Positions 54,851 to 62,361 of a stretch of DNA of 64,000 nucleotides are shown in pieces. The position numbers were made by a program, and so were the translations under genes. The DNA comes from Bacteroidales bacterium (GTDB lineage: Bacteria; Bacteroidota; Bacteroidia; Bacteroidales; VadinHA17): contig JADJLX010000003.1 in the NCBI GenBank assembly GCA_016709865.1, forward strand, positions 124,001-188,000. Direction: 5' to 3'. The notes below the pieces were generated by a model. That model was not told the origin of the DNA. It saw nothing but the letters and a program-made list of their open reading frames with translations, and ran no database searches. The first letter of the stretch is position 1. Each line of letters opens with the position of its first letter.

Positions 54851-54851
54851 A

Positions 54852-55886
54852 TTAATCCCAGTTTAGTATTACTTTTCCGCAGTCACCTTTTTCCATTGCA
54901 TCGAAACCCTTCTGGAAATCGTCGATCGAAAAACGATGTGTGATAACCGGATTAAGATCTATTCCTCCTATTATCATCTGCTCCATTTTATACCATGTTT
55001 CCCACATTTCCCGGCCATATATTCCTTTAAGGGTGATAGCTTTGAAGATAATGTCGCTCCATGGAACTTCAAAATTTGAGGGAAGAATCCCAAGAAGCGA
55101 GATACTCGATCCGTTATACATATTATTGATCATCTCCACGAAAGCTTTTGGAGAACCAGACATTTCAAGGCCTATGTCAAATCCCCTCATTCCCAGCTTC
55201 TTAACAGCGTCAGATATTTTTTCCCCCTTGGATGGATTTACTGTTAGCGTTGCACCCATTTTCTTTGCTATATCCAAACGGTAATCGCTCAGGTCGCTGG
55301 CGACAATAAACCTTGCCCCTGAGAACTTTGCGATTGCAACAGCCATACTGCCGATCAAACCTGATCCGGTTATTAAAACATCTTCTCCGAGCAGTGGAAA
55401 AGAGAGTGCTGTATGGGTTGCGTTTCCGAACGGGTCCATTATGGCTGCCCATTCATCAGGAATTCTGCTATCGAGTGGAATAACATTTGATGCAGGCAGT
55501 TTTAAATATTCGGCAAATGATCCATCGAGATGAACACCAATACCTACCGTATTTTCGCAAACATGTTCTTTGCTGCGCCGGCAGTTACGGCAATGACCGC
55601 AAGCCAGATGGCCCTCACCGGTAACTCGGTCTCCAACCTTAAGGTTTCTTACCCCGGCTCCCACTTTATCAATATAGCCCATATACTCGTGGCCAATAGT
55701 CATAGGGGTTTTTATAGTTTTCTGCGACCAGGCATCCCACATATAAATATGCAGGTCAGTTCCGCAGATAGCAGATTTTTTTATTTTGATAATAACATCG
55801 TTGAGTCCGGGTTCCGGTATCGGAACCTCCTGCATCCATAATCCTTTTTCAGGTCTGGCTTTGACCAGAGCTTTCATTTTTTTCAT
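54852..55886 (-). CDS. tdh: L-threonine 3-dehydrogenase
   Basis: This zinc-dependent medium-chain dehydrogenase oxidises L-threonine to 2-amino-3-ketobutyrate, the substrate of Kbl. Catalytic zinc ligands are Cys in SAICGTDLH (about 38-43) and the HE of IGHEYMGYID. Structural zinc is held by CGHCRNCRRSKEHVC (about 97-111). The Rossmann motif GSGLIGSMAVAIAKF starts near 173. It has 344 residues; a second ATG three codons in (MKALVKARPEKG) is an equally good start. It is divergent from gltX. Confidence 0.96.
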   Translation of the reverse strand: MKKMKALVKARPEKGLWMQEVPIPEPGLNDVIIKIKKSAICGTDLHIYMWDAWSQKTIKTPMTIGHEYMGYIDKVGAGVRNLKVGDRVTGEGHLACGHCRNCRRSKEHVCENTVGIGVHLDGSFAEYLKLPASNVIPLDSRIPDEWAAIMDPFGNATHTALSFPLLGEDVLITGSGLIGSMAVAIAKFSGARFIVASDLSDYRLDIAKKMGATLTVNPSKGEKISDAVKKLGMRGFDIGLEMSGSPKAFVEMINNMYNGSSISLLGILPSNFEVPWSDIIFKAITLKGIYGREMWETWYKMEQMIIGGIDLNPVITHRFSIDDFQKGFDAMEKGDCGKVILNWD

Positions 55887-55979
55887 TGGGTGTGTTTTTC
55901 TTTTACTCCGCTAAATTAACACATTTCTGTTGTACAAAACCTGATTTATGTAATACTATCATATGTAATCGGGTTTGTC

Positions 55980-55987
55980 TATCTTTG
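55980..55987 (+). promoter_or_regulatory. -7 promoter element of gltX
   Basis: TATCTTTG is an exact TAnnTTTG match 30 bases before the gltX ATG at 56018. It argues against an upstream start at 55886. Confidence 0.55.
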
Positions 55988-56017
55988 CATTTAAATTTTA
56001 ACCGATTCAACCATTAT

Positions 56018-57526
56018 ATGGAACCAGTAAGAGTACGATTTGCTCCAAGTCCCACAGGCCCTTTGCATATCGGCGGTGTTAGGACAGCTCTTTATAATTA
56101 CCTTTTTGCAAAGAAGAACGGAGGAACCTTTATTCTGAGAATTGAGGATACTGATCAGACCCGTTTTGTTGAGGGAGCCGAAGAATACATAATGGAGTCA
56201 CTCAGATGGTGCGGTATTATTGTTGATGAAGGAATAAAAGAAGGTGGTCCTTTTGGCCCGTATCGTCAGAGCGACAGAAAAGCAATATACAGGGAATATG
56301 CTGATTCACTTATTAATAAGGGTGATGCATATTATGCCTTCGATACTGCCGAGGAACTGGAATCGATGAGAAAAGAGGCTGAAAAAGCTGGGAATACTTT
56401 TATTTATAATGCATCAAACCGTAATGAGCTTTCGAATTCACTGTCGCTGAATGAAAGCGAATGGAAGGCAAAACTTCAGAGAGGTGAGCCATTTGTTATA
56501 AGGTATATGATGCCACTTAATGAAGAGATTCATTTTGAAGATATTATCAGGGGACATATTGTTGTGAATACCAGTACTCTCGACGACAAGGTCCTGTTCA
56601 AATCTGACGGTATGCCTACTTATCATCTGGCACACTTTGTTGATGATCATCTGATGAAGATAAGCCATGTAATAAGGGGAGAAGAGTGGCTTCCTTCACT
56701 TCCTCTTCATATTATGCTATATCGTTCTTTTGGCTGGAATCCTCCTCTGTTTGCACACCTTCCTTTATTGCTTAAGCCCGATGGTAAAGGGAAGTTAAGC
56801 AAGCGTGACGGAGATAAGATGGGATTCCCGGTATTCCCTCTTTTCTGGCCATACGGCGAAACTGCAAAAGGATATCGCGAGGCCGGGTATTATCCCGATG
56901 CGTTTGTAAATATGATTGCCCTGCTGGGATGGAATCCGGGAACAGAGCAGGAGATATTTTCAATGGATGAACTTATTGATTCTTTTTCAATTGAAAGAGT
57001 CGGAAAGTCGGGTTCAAAATTTGATCCTGAAAAAGCAAAATGGTTTAATCACCAGTATCTTCAGGCAAGATCAAACAATCAGCTTGCATTGGAATTCAGG
57101 GAATTCCTGAGGGCTCAGGGTTATCAGTACGATATTGTTGATCTGGAAGTGCTCGTCGGAATGGTAAAGGAGAGAGTTGATTTTGTAAAGGATATCTGGG
57201 ACCAGACCGATTTCTTCTTTAAGGCTCCTGAGGCATATGATCAGGAGGTCATTAAAAAAAGATGGAATGAGAACTCCGCGGCTCAACTGATGGAACTAAA
57301 AGCCGAGCTCGAGAAAGCTGAAGACTTCTCAGCCGGATATCTTGAACCGGCAATAAAGGCCTGGATTGAAGGGAAAGGATACAACACCGGTGCAATAATG
57401 AATTCTTTAAGACTCGTTATTGTTGGTGCTTCGAGAGGACCTCATATGTTTGATATCATCAGCTGGATAGGGAGAGAGGAGACAATAAAGCGCATTGATA
57501 AGGGAGTTTCTGTTATAAGGAAATAA
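56018..57526 (+). CDS. gltX: Glutamate-tRNA ligase
   Basis: It charges tRNA-Glu. The ATG at 56018 (MEPVRVRFAPSPTGPLHIGG) is used; the frame is open upstream, but that extension is not conserved and would span the promoter. The class I HIGH motif is HIGG at about 16-19. GTFILRIEDTDQTRF and the second signature KLSKRDGDK (about 250) are intact. An insertion VFPLFWPYGETAKGYREAGYYP follows, as in other Bacteroidota enzymes. The 502 residues are full length. A TatD-like gene follows four bases after the stop. Confidence 0.97.
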   Translation: MEPVRVRFAPSPTGPLHIGGVRTALYNYLFAKKNGGTFILRIEDTDQTRFVEGAEEYIMESLRWCGIIVDEGIKEGGPFGPYRQSDRKAIYREYADSLINKGDAYYAFDTAEELESMRKEAEKAGNTFIYNASNRNELSNSLSLNESEWKAKLQRGEPFVIRYMMPLNEEIHFEDIIRGHIVVNTSTLDDKVLFKSDGMPTYHLAHFVDDHLMKISHVIRGEEWLPSLPLHIMLYRSFGWNPPLFAHLPLLLKPDGKGKLSKRDGDKMGFPVFPLFWPYGETAKGYREAGYYPDAFVNMIALLGWNPGTEQEIFSMDELIDSFSIERVGKSGSKFDPEKAKWFNHQYLQARSNNQLALEFREFLRAQGYQYDIVDLEVLVGMVKERVDFVKDIWDQTDFFFKAPEAYDQEVIKKRWNENSAAQLMELKAELEKAEDFSAGYLEPAIKAWIEGKGYNTGAIMNSLRLVIVGASRGPHMFDIISWIGREETIKRIDKGVSVIRK

Positions 57527-57530
57527 TAAG

Positions 57531-58211
57531 ATGAACTTTCCTGTTCCGGGAGACTATATAAATATCCATACCCATGGAGATACTCCTGCCTTTGGGATAT
57601 TCACCGTTGAAAACCTGATGGCACATGAAGGTGTCTTCCCTTCTGATAAAGGAGTTGCCTGGTCATTTGGCATTCATCCGTGGTTTCTGAATGAAAATAA
57701 TCATAGTCTTCTGATCAGTTCAGTCAGAACGGTTGCAGGAAATCCATTGCTTTCAGCTATTGGCGAAGCCGGGTTTGATAAGATTAAGGGTCCGGAGATG
57801 AAACTTCAGATCAGTACATTTGAGGAGCAGGTGGAAATAGCAGAGGAATTCAATAAGCCACTGATAATTCATTGTGTTAAGGCATGGGATGAATTACTTG
57901 CTTCCCATAAAAAATATAAACCCTCAATGCCATGGCTTATTCATGGTTTTCATGGGAAAAAAGAGGTGGCTGCTCAGCTTCTTACAAGAGGAATATATCT
58001 TTCCATATGGTATAGTTTCGCATTGATCCCCGAATCAGCTGAACTTCTGAGGTTTATACCGCGGGACAGGTTGTTCCTGGAAACTGACGGAGCCGATGTC
58101 GATATAAGGGATATATATAATAAGGTATCAACTGATCTTAATATGAATGTAGAAGAATTGAAATTGTTGATTTTTGAAAATTATGTTAAATTTTTTGCCC
58201 TGAAACAATAA
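57531..58211 (+). CDS. Short TatD-family metal-dependent hydrolase
   Basis: This is a 226-residue TatD-like protein, about 30 residues shorter than standard TatD deoxyribonucleases. Metal ligands can be matched: HTHGD (about 12-16), Glu in IGEAGFDK (about 83-90), His in IIHCVKAWDE (about 115), His in LIHGFHGK (about 142) and Asp in LETDGAD (about 182). The first motif is HTHGD rather than the usual DTHCHLD. It starts four bases after gltX. Nuclease activity is plausible but unproven for this short Bacteroidota subgroup. Confidence 0.85.
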   Translation: MNFPVPGDYINIHTHGDTPAFGIFTVENLMAHEGVFPSDKGVAWSFGIHPWFLNENNHSLLISSVRTVAGNPLLSAIGEAGFDKIKGPEMKLQISTFEEQVEIAEEFNKPLIIHCVKAWDELLASHKKYKPSMPWLIHGFHGKKEVAAQLLTRGIYLSIWYSFALIPESAELLRFIPRDRLFLETDGADVDIRDIYNKVSTDLNMNVEELKLLIFENYVKFFALKQ

Positions 58212-58291
58212 CCACGGAGACACGGATTTCACGGAGAAGGCACGGAGATTGCGCTCTGTGTTCCTTCGTGCTCTCTGTGTCTCTGTGGTGA
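58211..58291. repeat. Intergenic inverted-repeat element, CACGGAG type
   Basis: ACCACGGAGACACGGATTTCACGGAG at the left pairs with right words CTTCGTGCTCTCTGTGTCTCTGTGGT. It fills the gap between the TatD-like and tcdA genes. Confidence 0.75.
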
Positions 58292-58312
58292 AATTTTTTA
58301 AATAATAATTAA

Positions 58313-59041
58313 ATGACAGACTGGCTAACGCGTACTGAAATAATTTTGGGAAGTGACGGACTTAAAAAGCTAAAAGAGTCGAATGTCCTTGTAGTTGGAC
58401 TGGGAGGAGTGGGGGCATATGCTGCTGAGATGATATGCAGGGCCGGAGTAGGATCGATGACAATTGTTGATGGTGATGCCGTTCATCCCACTAACAGGAA
58501 CAGGCAATTGCCTGCTCTGAAAAGTACAGAGGGATTGCCAAAAGCCGACGTGATGGGTCAGAGGCTGAAAGACATAAATCCTGAAGTTAATCTTACAATA
58601 ATTCAGGAGTATCTTAAAGATGACCGTATGATTGAAGTCCTTGATATGGGATTTGATTATGTGGTTGATGCAATTGACACTCTTTCACCAAAAATATTCC
58701 TGATACTTCACACCCTGAATAAAAAAATGCCTCTCGTTAGTTCAATGGGTGCAGGGGGCAAATACGATCCTACCCGGATAGCCATTTCAGATATTTCCGA
58801 AACCACAGATTGTTCACTTGCCCGCATACTTAGAAAAAGGCTGCACAGGCTTGGTATTCGTGATGGCTTCACTGCTGTATATTCTACAGAACCTATTGAT
58901 AAGAAAAAAGTCGTACCGACTCCCGGAGAGTTAAATAAAGCCTCCGTTGTCGGGACAATCTCATACATGCCGGCTTCATTCGGAATTGCTTGTGCATCAG
59001 TGGTAATCAGAGATTTGACAGGAATTACACGGATATCTTAG
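58313..59041 (+). CDS. tcdA: tRNA threonylcarbamoyladenosine dehydratase
   Basis: This is an E1-like (ThiF/MoeB superfamily) enzyme that dehydrates t6A37 in tRNA to the cyclic form ct6A. The ATP-binding motif is VLVVGLGGVGAYAAEMICRAG (about 24-44), then DGDAVHPTNRNRQ with the family Asp and Arg. TTDCSLARILRKRLHRLG (about 164-181) carries a Cys typical of TcdA. It has 242 residues. The t6A partner tsaE is elsewhere in this window. Its last 17 bases overlap the end of the converging APC transporter gene. Confidence 0.93.
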   Translation: MTDWLTRTEIILGSDGLKKLKESNVLVVGLGGVGAYAAEMICRAGVGSMTIVDGDAVHPTNRNRQLPALKSTEGLPKADVMGQRLKDINPEVNLTIIQEYLKDDRMIEVLDMGFDYVVDAIDTLSPKIFLILHTLNKKMPLVSSMGAGGKYDPTRIAISDISETTDCSLARILRKRLHRLGIRDGFTAVYSTEPIDKKKVVPTPGELNKASVVGTISYMPASFGIACASVVIRDLTGITRIS

Positions 59042-60386
59042 TTCCCCCTGAATATTTTTTAAACAGGTAATAAGCGGGTATTCCGGCAATAACTGTTACA
59101 GAGGCTATTGACGATTCAACCGGACGTTCCAGGTATGAGAGAAAAAGTATTAATACTCCTGTCGAGACGTAGATTATCTGAACAAACGGGAAGCCTGGCA
59201 ATTTAATAGCGGCAGGATTATTCTTTCTTTGAAGAAATACTCCTGATACTGTCAGTATCGGAAATATTCCAAGTGCAAATCCCATATATGTCAGAACCTG
59301 TTCAAAAGTACCCGACAGAGTCAGTATCACTGCAATAAGTGCCTGAAGGACAATTGAATTTGATGGCACCTGGAACTTTGGATGAATCTTTGCAACTGAT
59401 TTGAAAAATAATCCGTCTTTAGCCATTGAATAATAAACCCTTGGTCCGATAATGATAAATGCACTTAGTGAGGAGAAGAGGGCAAAAGCAATTAAAAGTG
59501 AAAAGAGTGTATCAGCAGCCGGACCAAAAAGGTTGCCCATAGCCAGTCCGCCAACTGAGATTACACCTTTCATCTCTTCGGGTTTTATACCATATATATA
59601 AAGAATGTTGAGCGCCAGATAAAGAAAAATTACGATACCTGTGCCAAGCATAAGTGACCTCGGGAGTGTTTTTAAAGGATTTTTGATTTCTGCACCAAGG
59701 TATGTTGAAGCATTCCAGCCGCTGTAGGCAAACATTATCCACATCAGGGAAAGACCAATTGTTTTCCATCCTGCTATGCCGGAAGATGCACCAGGTACAG
59801 AATTGAAGTTAGTAAAATCTCCTTTCCCGGAGAGGAACCCGGCAAGTAAGAGGAATACAATAAGAGTAATTTTAAGCAAAGTAAGTATGTTCTGCACTAA
59901 AGCACCGGTTTTCATTCCCCTGTAATGAATCATGGTGAAGATCAGGATTACGGCAACTGAAATAGCGGTTTTAGTATATCCCGGTTCCATTATCCCGTTA
60001 ACCTGAAGCCATCCGGGAATGGCAGGGAATGCGCGACAGAAATATTCGCTGAATCCCATGGCCGAAGCAGCAATTGGCGCTGAAAAACCAACTATAAATG
60101 AAACCCAACCGCTTAAGAATCCAAATAAGGGGTTATAAAGTCTCGAGAGAAACAGGTATTCCCCTCCGGCACCTGGCATTGCAGCTCCAAGTTCTCCGTA
60201 TGAAAGAGCTCCGCACAGTGAGATTATGCCTCCCACCACCCAGAGTGCAAGCATGAGAATGGGATCATTCAATCCCGCCATAAGTAAGCCTGATGTAGTA
60301 AAGATCCCTGCGCCAATCATGTTGGCAACAACAATATTGGTAGCAGGGAAGAGACCCAGCTTCCTCTGGAGATTTTCTTCCGCCAT
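59025..60386 (-). CDS. APC-superfamily amino acid permease
   Basis: This is a 12-TM secondary transporter of the amino acid-polyamine-organocation family. TM1 holds the unwound signature ANMIGAGIFTTSGLL (about 20-34). CGALSYGELGAAMPGAGGEY (TM2-TM3, about 57-76) and the TM6 region MFAYSGWNASTYLGAEIKNP (about 218-237) are the usual substrate-contact blocks. Its 453 residues are full length. The substrate cannot be told from sequence; LAT- or serine/threonine-exchanger-like is likely. It begins nine bases downstream of the O-methyltransferase stop. Confidence 0.92.
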   Translation of the reverse strand: MAEENLQRKLGLFPATNIVVANMIGAGIFTTSGLLMAGLNDPILMLALWVVGGIISLCGALSYGELGAAMPGAGGEYLFLSRLYNPLFGFLSGWVSFIVGFSAPIAASAMGFSEYFCRAFPAIPGWLQVNGIMEPGYTKTAISVAVILIFTMIHYRGMKTGALVQNILTLLKITLIVFLLLAGFLSGKGDFTNFNSVPGASSGIAGWKTIGLSLMWIMFAYSGWNASTYLGAEIKNPLKTLPRSLMLGTGIVIFLYLALNILYIYGIKPEEMKGVISVGGLAMGNLFGPAADTLFSLLIAFALFSSLSAFIIIGPRVYYSMAKDGLFFKSVAKIHPKFQVPSNSIVLQALIAVILTLSGTFEQVLTYMGFALGIFPILTVSGVFLQRKNNPAAIKLPGFPFVQIIYVSTGVLILFLSYLERPVESSIASVTVIAGIPAYYLFKKYSGGTKISV

Positions 60387-60395
60387 GATCAGGAT

Positions 60396-61079
60396 TTATT
60401 TGTCAGCTCTCTTATAGCTTATTGCCAAACCCCCACCTGTTGAATTAACAGTAGTTTCGTAGTTTTTCAGGCTCTTTACATATTCAAGATAGCTGCCCTG
60501 ACCCTGATCGCCACCTCTGCCCCCGCGTCCTCCGGCACTTCTGTCATATACATTGTGTGAGGTAAAACAACCTCCGGTCTTTAGCTTGGGATCGAGATCA
60601 ATAAAGTAGTTTTTGTACCAGTCTTTATCGGCATCACTGAATACAAAATCAAATGGTCCCTTTAGTTCTTTAACAATTGTATGAGCATCTCCATTACGGG
60701 CATCAATATACTCAGATAATCCAGCCTGTTTAAAGTTTTCAAGTGCGGTTTTATGTCTGCCCTCATCGAGCTCAATAGTAATTAGTTTGCCGCCTGTTTT
60801 AGCGAGAGCCCAGGCAATATATATACCTGAGTGACCTGTTGAGGTGCCAATTTCAAGAGCACTTTTGTAGTTACCTTTTGTAATTAAATCATAAAGTAAC
60901 TGGCCATCTGATGTTGGAATATTCAAATCGTGCCATTGTCCGGCATGATCAGCAAGAAACTTTTTTACTTTAGCATCAAGGGCAGGATTCTCCTTTAAAG
61001 ATTGGGAAGAAAGGTATCCGGGTATCAATAATAGAGTCATTAAAACCAGAATAAGAACGGAGTTTTTTGATTGCTTCAT
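60396..61079 (-). CDS. Exported class I O-methyltransferase
   Basis: This is a SAM-dependent O-methyltransferase of the catechol/caffeoyl-CoA type with an N-terminal signal peptide (about 7-25, hydrophobic stretch then GYLSSQS). The SAM motif is SALEIGTSTGHSGIYIAWAL (about 74-93). Acidic contact is ITIELDEGRH and the metal-binding site FVFSDADKDWYKNYF (about 143-157). A Gly/Arg-rich insertion (SAGGRGGRGGDQGQG, about 186-200) lies near the substrate side. Export is unusual because SAM is normally absent outside the cytoplasm, so the N-terminus might instead be a membrane anchor. Confidence 0.85.
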   Translation of the reverse strand: MKQSKNSVLILVLMTLLLIPGYLSSQSLKENPALDAKVKKFLADHAGQWHDLNIPTSDGQLLYDLITKGNYKSALEIGTSTGHSGIYIAWALAKTGGKLITIELDEGRHKTALENFKQAGLSEYIDARNGDAHTIVKELKGPFDFVFSDADKDWYKNYFIDLDPKLKTGGCFTSHNVYDRSAGGRGGRGGDQGQGSYLEYVKSLKNYETTVNSTGGGLAISYKRADK

Positions 61080-61276
61080 TTTACTTTTTGTTTTAAATGA
61101 AATTATCTGTTTAATTATATGACAAGTTTTGTTTAAGTTTTATTCCCTGAGGACAGGAAATGATTTTTTGCCTTTCAGAAAAACAATTTATTTTGTAACT
61201 TGTTCTTGAATTAAGACTGTGAAACAGAAGGTTCAGGTGTTAATTAAATAACAGAATATTAAATACATATAAAAAT

Positions 61277-61711
61277 ATGAATTTTTCAGACTTTATAACT
61301 CATCATGGTAAAAGGGTAAATAAGGAGCATTATATTCACCTTATTCAGGTTTCAAAAAGTGACGGTAAAATTGACCCGGAGGAACTTGCTATCCTGCATA
61401 AGGAAGGGAAAAGATTCGGACTTACCGATCCTGAGATTGATAAACTGATTGAGAATGAAGGTCATCATCATTATCATGCCCCGTACAGCCTTGATGAAAA
61501 ATTTGAACATCTCTATAGTGTTGCTGAGATGATCCTTGCAGATGATGTCGTTACCGAAGGGGAGAAGAAGATCCTGAAAAGGTTTGCTATTGAAGCAGGA
61601 TTCAGCGATAAAGCAATTGACAATCTGCTTGACATTCTTTTTGATGGAATCAGGAAGGATGAATCAGAAGAAGTATTGCTTAATAAATTCAGGAAGAATA
61701 TGTTCGGGTAG
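61277..61711 (+). CDS. TerB-like protein
   Basis: This is a 144-residue all-helical protein resembling the TerB/DjlA N-terminal fold. Two related acidic helix-loop motifs are visible: VSKSDGKIDPEELAIL (about 25-40) and MILADDVVTEGEKKILKRFA (about 87-106). Similar loops bind divalent metal in TerB. A His cluster (GHHHYH, about 66-71) lies between. No other tellurite-resistance gene is nearby, so a role in metal or stress response is only a guess. It appears to be transcribed alone. Confidence 0.75.
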   Translation: MNFSDFITHHGKRVNKEHYIHLIQVSKSDGKIDPEELAILHKEGKRFGLTDPEIDKLIENEGHHHYHAPYSLDEKFEHLYSVAEMILADDVVTEGEKKILKRFAIEAGFSDKAIDNLLDILFDGIRKDESEEVLLNKFRKNMFG

Positions 61712-61838
61712 AGATAGACCTGCTTTTCTTTTAGTTATCATTCAAATCCATATCATAAACAACCCTCGACGGGTCGATCAGCTTCTATACGAGAAATCCC
61801 TCTCATCCCTGATTATGAGATTTTCATCATTTTTATTT

Positions 61839-61853
61839 GTTTAGCATCTAAAC
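61839..61853. promoter_or_regulatory. MarR operator palindrome, copy 1
   Basis: GTTTAGCATCTAAAC is a perfect 6-3-6 palindrome just upstream of the -7 element of the MarR gene. It matches copy 2 at 14 of 15 positions. Confidence 0.65.
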
Positions 61854-61859
61854 TATTTA

Positions 61860-61867
61860 TACTTTTG
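61860..61867 (+). promoter_or_regulatory. -7 element of the marR-tolC operon
   Basis: TACTTTTG matches TAnnTTTG and lies exactly between the two palindromes, 22 bases before the ATG. Confidence 0.55.
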
Positions 61868-61881
61868 TTTAGTATCTAAAC
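61867..61881. promoter_or_regulatory. MarR operator palindrome, copy 2
   Basis: GTTTAGTATCTAAAC is perfect 6-3-6 and extends to 9-3-9 with flanking TTT and AAA (61864-61884). It covers the expected transcription start. Its centre is 28 bases from that of copy 1. Confidence 0.7.
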
Positions 61882-61889
61882 AAAAATCT

Positions 61890-62345
61890 ATGAAAAGTGA
61901 ACTTCAGACATTAATAGACCTCTTTCTCAAAATCCTCCACCTTTATTCTGTAATAGGAAGAAAACCGAAAAATTACGGGACTGGTGATTTGTTGTATATA
62001 GCAGAATTACACACGATTACAATGGTCGGCAATAATCATGAAATTAATATGACCAAACTCGCGGATATTATGGGAGTGACCAGAGGTGCAATATCCCAGA
62101 CAATAAGAAAACTGGTAAGTAAGAACCTCATTATTAAATCAAATCTGACAAACAGGAAGGAGATCAACCTAAAGCTCTCTGAAAAAGGAATGATTGTCTA
62201 TAAAGCTCAGGAGTCATTTCAGAAGGAGATATTCACCTTCGCAGGATCTCTTTATGAGCAGGCCAGTGCGGAAGACAGAGATCTTGTACGCAGGTTATTT
62301 ATTGCTATAAGCAGTAATATGGAGGAGAGGGTAAAAGCACTTTAA
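61890..62345 (+). CDS. MarR-family transcriptional regulator
   Basis: This 151-residue winged-helix regulator probably represses its own efflux operon. The HTH and wing run from about 50 to 100 (EINMTKLADIMGVTRGAISQTIRKLVSKNLI, quoted as MTKLADIMGVTRGAISQT and IRKLVSKNLI, then SNLTNRKEINLKLSEKG). The flanking helices form the dimer. Two palindromic sites flank its promoter, consistent with autoregulation. TolC follows after 16 bases and the RND adaptor after that. The inducer is unknown. Confidence 0.93.
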   Translation: MKSELQTLIDLFLKILHLYSVIGRKPKNYGTGDLLYIAELHTITMVGNNHEINMTKLADIMGVTRGAISQTIRKLVSKNLIIKSNLTNRKEINLKLSEKGMIVYKAQESFQKEIFTFAGSLYEQASAEDRDLVRRLFIAISSNMEERVKAL

Positions 62346-62361
62346 ACAAACCATTTTTGCC

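Noticed and set aside
55886..56017. 44-codon N-terminal extension of gltX
   Set aside because: It spans a good -7 promoter element and is not part of the conserved enzyme, which starts at MEPVRVRFAPSP.
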